Below, one piece after another: positions 1-5,900 of a stretch of DNA of 7,111 bases (position 1 is its first letter; each line of letters opens with the position of its first letter). Below the pieces are notes generated by a model, which searched no databases, had not been told where the DNA came from, and saw only the letters and a program-made list of their open reading frames with translations. The stretch spans positions 1 through 7,111 of the forward strand of contig CAADVS010000097.1 of NCBI GenBank assembly GCA_900752545.1, read 5' to 3'. The position numbers and the translations under genes are program-made. This DNA comes from an uncultured Collinsella sp. GTDB taxonomy: Bacteria; Actinomycetota; Coriobacteriia; Coriobacteriales; Coriobacteriaceae.

Positions 1-20
1 CACTTCAACATCATTGTCGC

Positions 21-61
21 AGCCCCGACCCGCGGTCACGAGCGGGGGCTCCTATCTTTTT
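21..61 (+). terminator. Probable intrinsic terminator of an off-window upstream gene
   Basis: AGCC (21-24) pairs with GGCT (47-50) and CCCGC (29-33) pairs with GCGGG (42-46), leaving a four-base bulge (25-28) and the loop GGTCACGA. After a short spacer a run of five T follows (57-61). The bulge and the seven-base gap before the T-run make it weaker than the two terminators further down. No gene end is visible in the first 20 bases, so the transcript it would serve begins outside the window. Confidence 0.55.
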
Positions 62-274
62 AGTGCCCTCGGATTGGGTCATAGTGTCTGTCCGTCCTCT
101 ATCTGCGGCGTTGACTTGGTTGACACTTAGAACATCGATGTAGTCATTGGGTGTTCTTAAACGACTACCCAACGGATATTGCGCACATGGCTCGCATGAC
201 AGTCGTCTCTTTTATGTTTCCTTTAGCCGTCGCTGTCTAGGATGGGGGTTAGTCGGTAGGAAGGGAGCCCCTGT
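62..274 (+). promoter_or_regulatory. Leader and probable promoter region of the thrE-like gene
   Basis: No credible gene is seen here. Two -35-like hexamers lie nine bases apart, TTGACT (111-116) and a perfect TTGACA (120-125), but no convincing -10 sits 16-18 bases further on, so the promoter is tentative. A 10-base palindrome ACATCGATGT lies at 132-141. Two overlapping, mutually exclusive stems are possible: GTAGTC (140-145) with GACTAC (163-168), and TTGGGT (147-152) with ACCCAA (167-172). A purine-rich ribosome binding site, AGGAAGGGAG, at 258-267 lies seven bases before the ATG at 275 and fixes that start. Confidence 0.4.
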
Positions 275-1843
275 ATGGACGATGTGAGCGAGCGTGCAAT
301 CGAAGAGGACATGCTCGATCAGTTCAATTACTTTGATGATGAGGACGAGGAGCTGATCGACCGTCGCGAGCCAGCGCCGCTTGACTCATTTGATCTGGTC
401 GATGAAGAGCCCGACGAGGACGAGGGCGAATTAACGGAGCCCCCACAGCCTTCGCGCCTTGACTCGCTGCTTTCGAGAGCCCCCATGCACCACGGCGTTC
501 GTGCCGGCGCGCTCCATATGAAAACTGACTGGCACCAGATCGTGACGGCAGGCGATGAGCTTGCCGTCGATGCGCCGCTCACCGATAAGTCATCCATCAT
601 CTGCCGCACCGGCATGCTTATGCTGGCAAGCGGAACAGGTGCCTGGCGCGTGCGCGATACCATGAATCGTGTTGCTGCCGTACTCGGCGTCACGATTCAC
701 GTCGACCTGAGCCTTCTGTCGTTTGAGTGTACTTGCATCGAAGATGGCCACTGCTTTAACGAGGTTGTCAGCCTGCCCACAACGGGAGTCAATACCCATC
801 GCATTTGGATGATGGAGAGTTTCCTCAAGGAAATCGAGACCTATGGTCGTCGCTTCACGGTACACGAGTACCACGAGATGCTCAGGACCGTTGAGAGCTC
901 AAAACCCGATTACTCTCCCTGGCAACAGGGCCTTGCGGCAGCCTGTGCTTGCGGCGCCTTCGTCTTTTTGCTCGGCGGCGGCCCTATCGAGATGGCCTGC
1001 GCATTCGTAGGCGCTGGTGTCGGTAACTTTGCTCGCTCCCATATTCTCAAGCAGGGTCTTGGCCAGTTTAGCGCGCTGACGACGGGCGTTGCGCTCGCTT
1101 GCGTTTCGTATCTGCTGGCATTGCTCGGCCTTGGCCAGGTCGTACCGGGGGCAATGTCGCACCAAGAAGGCTATATCGGCGCCATGCTCTTCGTGATTCC
1201 CGGCTTTCCCCTCATTACGGCAGGCCTCGACATCGCTAAGCTCGATATGCGAAGCGGCATTGAGCGTCTTTCGTATGCCGTGTCGATTATTGTGATGGCG
1301 ACCCTTGTGGGCTGGATGGTTGCCGAGTGTGTGGGGCTGGCACCGGATGATTTTGCCCCGCTCGGTCTTTCGCCGCTTGCCCTTACGCTCCTGCGCGTGG
1401 TGATGAGCTTCGTTGGCGTATTCGGCTTCTCGGTGATGTTCAACAGCCCGGTAAAGATGGCCGCGGCAGCTGGGTTGATCGGCGCCGTTTCCAATACCCT
1501 GCGCCTTACGCTCGTCGATGCGCCGACGATGATTCCCTTCCTGGGCCTCAGCACGGGAATGCCTCCCGAGGCAGCAGCGTTTATCGGCGCGCTGGTATCG
1601 GGGCTGCTGGCAAGCTTGGCTGAAGTCAAGCTCACCTACCCGCGCATCGCCCTCACGGTGCCTTCGATTGTCATTATGGTGCCGGGCTTGTATCTGTATC
1701 GCTCGATGTATTACATGTGCACCTTCGACACAGTCAATATGCTCGGCTGGTTTGTGCGCGCAGTGCTCATCGTAGCGTTTCTGCCCGTTGGACTGGGTGT
1801 GGCGCGTACGCTCACCGACCCTCGCTGGCGCCACACCAGCTAA
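275..1843 (+). CDS. ThrE-family threonine/serine exporter (fused DUF1212 + DUF3815 type)
   Basis: The 522-residue inner-membrane protein is predicted to export threonine and serine, probably driven by the proton gradient as in the characterised Corynebacterium ThrE. Residues 1-75 form a hydrophilic tail packed with Asp/Glu (about 11-54). Residues 80-205 are the soluble ThrE N-terminal domain, with the signatures GMLMLASGTGAWRVRDTM (113-130) and GVNTHRI (171-177). From about 215 to 512 there are roughly ten hydrophobic segments. These include the family-typical VIPGFPLITAGLDIAK (307-322) in the first membrane half, and VPGLYLYRSMYYM (469-481) in the C-terminal DUF3815 half. Having both halves on one chain matches full-length ThrE; many bacteria split them into two genes. 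The ATG is supported by AGGAAGGGAG at 258-267. Family assignment is strong. The substrate is inferred, and other small amino acids are possible. The acidic tail shows no recognised motif. Confidence 0.9.
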   Translation: MDDVSERAIEEDMLDQFNYFDDEDEELIDRREPAPLDSFDLVDEEPDEDEGELTEPPQPSRLDSLLSRAPMHHGVRAGALHMKTDWHQIVTAGDELAVDAPLTDKSSIICRTGMLMLASGTGAWRVRDTMNRVAAVLGVTIHVDLSLLSFECTCIEDGHCFNEVVSLPTTGVNTHRIWMMESFLKEIETYGRRFTVHEYHEMLRTVESSKPDYSPWQQGLAAACACGAFVFLLGGGPIEMACAFVGAGVGNFARSHILKQGLGQFSALTTGVALACVSYLLALLGLGQVVPGAMSHQEGYIGAMLFVIPGFPLITAGLDIAKLDMRSGIERLSYAVSIIVMATLVGWMVAECVGLAPDDFAPLGLSPLALTLLRVVMSFVGVFGFSVMFNSPVKMAAAAGLIGAVSNTLRLTLVDAPTMIPFLGLSTGMPPEAAAFIGALVSGLLASLAEVKLTYPRIALTVPSIVIMVPGLYLYRSMYYMCTFDTVNMLGWFVRAVLIVAFLPVGLGVARTLTDPRWRHTS

Positions 1844-1949
1844 TTGGTACAAGGGGGACAGGTTACTTTGCACCAAATGAGTTGCGGTGAAATAGGGACT
1901 GAATTGCTGCTTAAAGGGTCAAAACAGTCCGTATTCCACCGCAACTTAT
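1844..1949. repeat. REP/MITE-like double-hairpin element downstream of the exporter gene
   Basis: The first hairpin pairs 1844-1854 with 1866-1876 (TTGGTACAAGG against CTTTGCACCAA), with one A-C mismatch and one G-U pair; its loop contains GGGACAGG. The second has 25-base arms, 1877-1901 and 1925-1949, matching at 22 of 25 positions; cores are GTTGCGGTG (1881-1889) and CACCGCAAC (1937-1945). The loop is 1902-1924. The hairpins abut, and the element begins at the base after the exporter TAA. GGGGACAGGTTAC-like wording is, as I recall, common in dispersed bacterial palindromic repeats, but copy number cannot be seen here. It has no T-run, so it is not a standard terminator, though it could protect the mRNA 3' end. 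A short frame through it (1844-2044) has no coding features. Confidence 0.6.
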
Positions 1950-1997
1950 GGGGTCGGGGGATTATCGGTGCCCTGCATCTTCATAAACTCAACGCTT

Positions 1998-2017
1998 ACG
2001 AAGCGCATGCGTTTCGT
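1998..2017. repeat. 20-base near-perfect palindrome
   Basis: ACGAAGCGCA (1998-2007) is followed without a gap by TGCGTTTCGT (2008-2017). The arms are complementary at nine of ten positions, and the exception is a G-T pair. The two-fold symmetry with no loop favours a DNA-binding site for a dimeric regulator over an RNA hairpin. It lies between the REP-like element and the terminator at 2062-2112, in a stretch without a gene. CGCTT (1993-1997) can also pair with AAGCG (2001-2005). No convincing promoter hexamers flank it, so its role is unknown. Confidence 0.4.
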
Positions 2018-2061
2018 GCTAGGCTGGTTCCACCACATAAGTAGTCGCAGACGCGCGTACC

Positions 2062-2112
2062 ACGGGCGGGCGAGATGAAGCTCCAACAGCTCCATCTTGC
2101 CCGCCCGTTTTT
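2062..2112 (+). terminator. Strong intrinsic terminator just upstream of the DUF2798 gene
   Basis: A 16-pair stem (2062-2077 with 2093-2108, one G-U) is rich in GGGCGGGC/GCCCGCCC. It continues past one A-C mismatch into four more pairs (2079-2082 with 2088-2091) closed by the loop CCAAC (2083-2087). Five T (2108-2112) follow at once, the first of them in the basal pair. It lies 219 bases after the exporter stop and 44 bases before the next start. It either ends the exporter transcript or acts as a leader attenuator for the DUF2798 gene. Confidence 0.88.
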
Positions 2113-2129
2113 GTTGCGTGGCGCCGCGG

Positions 2130-2145
2130 TACAACACAGAGAGGA
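2130..2145 (+). promoter_or_regulatory. Ribosome binding site and possible -10 for the DUF2798 gene
   Basis: AGAGAGGA (2138-2145) is a good Shine-Dalgarno match 11 bases before the ATG at 2157, and it decides that start. The in-frame TTG at 2097 lies inside the terminator stem and is rejected. TACAAC (2130-2135) is a four-of-six match to a -10 box, 16 bases after a poor -35 (TTTTTG, 2108-2113). If used, transcription would begin almost at the ribosome binding site. The promoter part is weak; the ribosome binding site part is sound. Confidence 0.5.
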
Positions 2146-2156
2146 ATCTGCCCTTT

Positions 2157-2705
2157 ATGCCTATCAACAAACGAGAGAGCCTGCTGTTCACCTTTATCAT
2201 GTGCTTTTGCATGGTGCTCTGGATGAGCATCTACAACGTTGCCCTGCAGCACGGGGCCATCAACGGCGAGGTCGTTGCCACTGCGTGGCTCGGCTTCCCC
2301 GTTGCCTACATTTTTGCCATGTGCTGCGACTGGTTCGTCGCCAGCCCGCTCGCCAAGGGTTTCGCCTTTAAGTACTTGGTCACGCCGGGCAAGAGCTCGC
2401 CACTTGCCATGACGCTCGCCGTCAGCTCCTGCATGGTCGTTCCCATGGTCATCATCATGTCGCTGTACGGTGCCTGTGAGGGTCTGACGCACATGCCCGG
2501 CGGCATCCTTGCGAACCTGTATTCCGTGCCTGCGATCTGGATGATCAACATCCCGCATAATTTTGTGATGGCGCTGCCGTGGAACCTTTTGGTAGCCGGT
2601 CCGATTTCCCACTTCGTCTTCCGTCGCGCCTTCCCTGTGGGGACGGTTTTCGAGGAGGAGCATGCCGAGCTCTTGGAGCAGGCTATGGCTCCTGAGTGCG
2701 AGTAG
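2157..2705 (+). CDS. DUF2798 family integral membrane protein
   Basis: The 182-residue protein has about four membrane helices (near residues 9-31, 40-65, 83-108 and 118-150) and a short acidic cytoplasmic tail (EEEHAELLEQ). It reads as two copies of the DUF2798 unit. CFCMVLWMSIYNVALQHG (16-33) and SSCMVVPMVIIMSLYGACEG (90-109) occupy equivalent places, as do WFVASPLAKGFAFK (59-72) and WNLLVAGPISHFVFR (142-156). This two-unit layout and length suit the family, whose biochemical function is unknown to me. No catalytic residues, signal peptide or metal motif is apparent. The start at 2157 rests on AGAGAGGA at 2138-2145. Strong terminators before and after the gene suggest it is transcribed alone. 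A role in transport or membrane homeostasis would be speculation. Confidence 0.82.
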   Translation: MPINKRESLLFTFIMCFCMVLWMSIYNVALQHGAINGEVVATAWLGFPVAYIFAMCCDWFVASPLAKGFAFKYLVTPGKSSPLAMTLAVSSCMVVPMVIIMSLYGACEGLTHMPGGILANLYSVPAIWMINIPHNFVMALPWNLLVAGPISHFVFRRAFPVGTVFEEEHAELLEQAMAPECE

Positions 2706-2871
2706 CTCGCTTAGGGATCTGCTGAGCGCGGGCGACTTGCTTGGTTGGAGCCCTAAGCGTGGATAGCTCTCTCGGCGACATCGCGGGCGTGAGCGGTGCG
2801 CATGACCGGAGGGCCCGTGCTGCTCCGTTGCCCGACGTGCTAGCGCGCAGAACAATCTGTTGGTGCATTCG
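2706..2871 (+). other. Intergenic stretch with nested complementary segments; possible structured 3' UTR or small RNA
   Basis: No credible gene is seen. CGCTTAGGG (2708-2716) and CCCTAAGCG (2751-2759) are perfect nine-base complements around a 34-base interior, beginning three bases after the DUF2798 stop. Downstream, CGGGC (2784-2788) can pair with GCCCG (2830-2834), enclosing CGGAG (2807-2811) with CTCCG (2823-2827). The stretch ends at a strong terminator, so any RNA made here has a defined 3' end. I looked for tRNA, SRP RNA, tmRNA, RNase P and cobalamin, TPP and c-di-GMP riboswitch signatures and recognised none. It may simply be a long 3' UTR. A minus-strand frame across it (2683-2868) has no protein-like features. 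Confidence 0.35.
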
Positions 2872-2904
2872 GCGGCTGCTGAAGCGTTTCGGCAGCCGCT
2901 TTTT
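2872..2904 (+). terminator. Strong intrinsic terminator before the activase gene
   Basis: GCGGCTGC (2872-2879) pairs with GCAGCCGC (2892-2899). The stem continues through a T-G pair (2880/2891) and GAA/TTC (2881-2883 with 2888-2890) to the tetraloop GCGT (2884-2887). That makes 12 pairs, followed directly by five T (2900-2904). The T-run exists only for + strand transcription. It ends whatever is transcribed from the DUF2798 gene or the 2706-2871 stretch, and separates the activase gene into its own unit. Confidence 0.88.
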
Positions 2905-2916
2905 ATACGGAGTTTA

Positions 2917-2937
2917 AATACAACAGTCTGTTGTATT
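2917..2937. promoter_or_regulatory. Perfect 21-base palindromic operator candidate upstream of the activase gene
   Basis: Left arm AATACAACAG (2917-2926) and right arm CTGTTGTATT (2928-2937) are exact complements around a single T (2927). The AT-rich arms without a loop have the form of an operator for a dimeric helix-turn-helix protein; TetR-family operators often look like this, but the family is inference. The site lies 49 bases before the activase ATG and overlaps the -35 position expected for the extended -10 at 2946-2954, so a bound protein would probably repress. No regulator gene is in the window. Confidence 0.7.
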
Positions 2938-2945
2938 ACGTAGAG

Positions 2946-2954
2946 TGGTATATC
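2946..2954 (+). promoter_or_regulatory. Candidate extended -10 promoter of the activase gene
   Basis: TGGTATATC reads as an extended -10 (TGn followed by TATATC, four of six consensus bases). The -35 hexamer 17 bases upstream (2926-2931, GTCTGT) is poor and lies in the centre of the palindrome. Transcription would start near 2961, leaving a leader of about 26 bases. It is supported by position between terminator and start codon, and only moderately by sequence. Confidence 0.35.
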
Positions 2955-2986
2955 TCTAGCAGGAAAAATGCGAGAGACGGAGCATT

Positions 2987-5900
2987 ATGGCGTTGCTAGT
3001 AGGACTGGACGTAGGGTCGACGACGACCAAAGTTTACGCGATGCACGAGGATATGACCGAGGCGTGGTGGGGATATCGCCGCCACGGGGCGTGTCAGACA
3101 GCGAGCGTGCGCGCCATGCTCGGCGAGCTCGCCGAGCGCTTTCCCCATGAGTCGCTGCGCGTTGCGGTGACCGGCTCGGGTGCGCGCGATATCGCGACCG
3201 CGCTGGGCGCCTCGTACGTTCAGGAGGTGGTCGCCAACGCGCTCGCGATCAGCAGGTTCTATCCGCAGACGCGCTGCGCCATCGAGCTGGGCGGCCAAGA
3301 CGCCAAGATGATCTTCTTCCGCACCAACGATAAGGGAGACATCGAGGTTGCCGACATGCGCATGAACGGTTCGTGCGCAGGCGGTACCGGTGCATTTATC
3401 GACGAGATGGCAAAGCTCATGGGGGTCGGCACCGAATCGGGCGAGTTCGAGCAGCTCGCAAGCCGGGGAACGACCGTCCACGAGGTCTCGGGCCGCTGCG
3501 GCGTGTACGCAAAGACCGATATCCAGCCGCTGCTCAACGAGGGCATTCCTACCACCGACCTGGCGCTTTCGGCGCTTCACGCGGTCGCCCGCCAAACGAT
3601 CGGCGGTCTGGCCCAGGGTATCGACATCGAGCCGCCGGTAATCTTCGAGGGCGGTACGCTCGCCTACAACCCCACGCTGGTCCGCGTGTTCCGGGAGCAA
3701 CTGAATCTATCGGACGATCAGGTTATCGTCCCGCGCGATCCGCAGATCATGGTCGCGCGCGGTGCCGCCCTGTCGCTGACCGACATGTTCGCATCGTCCC
3801 AACCGATCGACCTTCCCGACGCTTTTGTCCGGCTGGATAAGCTCGAGACGGTCGCGCCCGCAAGCGGGGAGGGACGTCTTGCCCAGCCCTTTTTTGCCAC
3901 ACCTGCCGAGCAGGCGGATTTTACGGCACGCCATGGCAAAGAGACGCCGGCAAAGGGTCCGGATGCGTATGCGCCCGGAGAGACGGTGCGTGTGGCGCTC
4001 GGTATCGATTCGGGGAGCACGACGACCAAGTTCGCCCTGGTCGATGAGGCGGGTGAGCTTGTCGATTCGTTCTACGCGTCTAATAACGGCAGACCGCTCG
4101 ACGTCGCCCAACAGGGTCTTGTCAGCTTGAAGAACCGCTGGGAGACAGCGGGAGTCACGCTTGCGATCGATGCCGTGGGCACCACGGGATACGGCGAGGA
4201 GCTTTTCGCGCGCGCGTTCCACGCCGACTACCATACGGTCGAGACGGTCGCGCACGCCCGCGCCGCGTGCGCATGCGTTCCCGATGCGACCTTCGTGCTC
4301 GACATCGGCGGACAGGATATGAAGGCCATCTGGCTCAACCACGGCGTGCTGACCGATATCGTCGTCAACGAGGCGTGCTCTGCGGGCTGCGGCTCGTTCC
4401 TCGAGGGTTTTGCCAAAAACCTCGGAATAGCCGTTGAGGATATCGCGACCGAGGCATTTTCGTCCAAAGCCCCCGCCGTTCTCGGCAGCCGCTGCACGGT
4501 GTTCATGAACAGCAGCGTCGTTTCCGAGCAGCGGCGCGGTAAGGGTCCGGGCGACATCATGGCCGGTCTCTGCCGTTCGATTATCGAGAACGTGTTCACC
4601 AAGGTCATTCGCGTTTCAAATCTCAACCGTCTGGGCGACAAAGTCGTCGTCCAGGGCGGCACGTTCCGAAACGACGCGGTGCTGCGCGCATTCGAGCAGT
4701 ATCTGGGCAAACCCGTCACGCGTGCGCCCCACCCGGGGCTGATGGGCGCTATCGGTATCGCCCTGCTCGCGCGCGAGGAATGCCGCAAGGGCGACGCCGG
4801 CACGTCGTTTATCGGGCTCGATGCCGTGGAGCGCTTCGAGCATCGCGAGTTCGGCGGCGTTACCTGCCGTCGGTGCAACAACCGCTGCCAGCGCGCGGTC
4901 GTGGCATTTGGCGACGGCTCGCTTTACGTCACGGGCAATCGCTGCCCGCGCGGCGGCGTCATCTCATGGGATGAGCTCGTGCGCGAGGTTCCCGCGGCGG
5001 AGGAGCTGCGTCCGCAGGGTGCTTGCGAGGCACGGGCACCCGGCACGGGGCGCGACCGGACCGCGGCTGCCCCCAATCTCTTTGTCGACCGCGAGAAGCT
5101 GCTGTTCGAGTCGTGCCCCACGGTTCCCGTCTGCGGGGGGCGCGATGTCACGATCGGCATTCCCCGTGTGCTCGAGTTCTGGGACACCATGCCGTTCTGG
5201 TCGACGTTCTTCAGCACGCTCGGCTTTAAGGTGCGCGTCTCGGGACGCAGCACCAAGGCGATGTACGAGCGCGGTCTGGCGCACGTCACATCCGACACCG
5301 TGTGCTTCCCGGCCAAGCTCGTCCACGGGCACATCCGCAATCTCGTCGACGCCGGCGTCGACCGCATCTTCATGCCCATCATCACGACGGTGCCCACCGA
5401 AAACACCGCCTCTACCAGCGAGTGGATGTGCGCCGTCGTAAAGGGATACCCCTACGTGATGCGCAATTCCGATAACCCGGAGGAGCGTTTCGGCGTTCCG
5501 TTCGATACGCCGCTGTTCCACTGGTACGACGAGGGCGACCGAAACCGCCAGCTCAAGGCGTGGTGCAAGGAGACCTTCGATATCGATGCCGACCTGGTTG
5601 CCAAGGCGACCGAGCAGGCGGACCGCGCGCAGCAGACGTTTGAGAACCAGCTGCAGCTGCGCGGCAGGCAGGTGCTCGAGAACGTGCGCGAGGACGGCGG
5701 CTACGCGGTGGTGATCGCTTCGCGCCCGTACCACAACGACCCGCTGGTCAACCACGGGCTGCCCAAGCTCTTCTCTGAGCGCGGCATCCCCGTGCTGACG
5801 CCCGATGCGGTGCCGGGGGTCTGCAACGTCGATCTTTCCAACAGCCGCATCGACATCGTGAACAACTACCATGCGCGCATGCTGTCGTGCGCGGTCATCG

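Noticed and set aside
899..1876. 325-codon open frame on the minus strand opposite the exporter
   Set aside because: It is antisense to the ThrE membrane domain. The translation is hydrophilic and low in hydrophobic residues with no domain, as expected for the complement of membrane-protein codons.
1844..2044. 66-codon frame after the exporter stop
   Set aside because: It reads from a non-ATG start through the palindromic repeat; the translation is explained by the repeat and no homologue is recognised.
1980..2045. Possible tRNA (GGTTCCACC resembling a T-arm)
   Set aside because: No acceptor stem, D-arm or anticodon arm can be paired around it, and the invariant GTTCRA form is absent.
2761..2850. 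Possible cobalamin or other known riboswitch before the activase gene
   Set aside because: None of the conserved boxes is present, and a terminator separates this stretch from the activase start with no visible alternative antiterminator pairing.
2019..2855. 278-codon open frame on the minus strand opposite the DUF2798 gene
   Set aside because: It spans two terminator hairpins' surroundings and the DUF2798 coding region antisense, and has no recognisable motif.
2968..3150. Alternative 60-codon frame starting at the ATG just upstream of the activase
   Set aside because: It overlaps the activase N-terminal ATP-binding motif in another frame and has no protein-like features. Its ATG is only three bases after AGGA, too close for good initiation.
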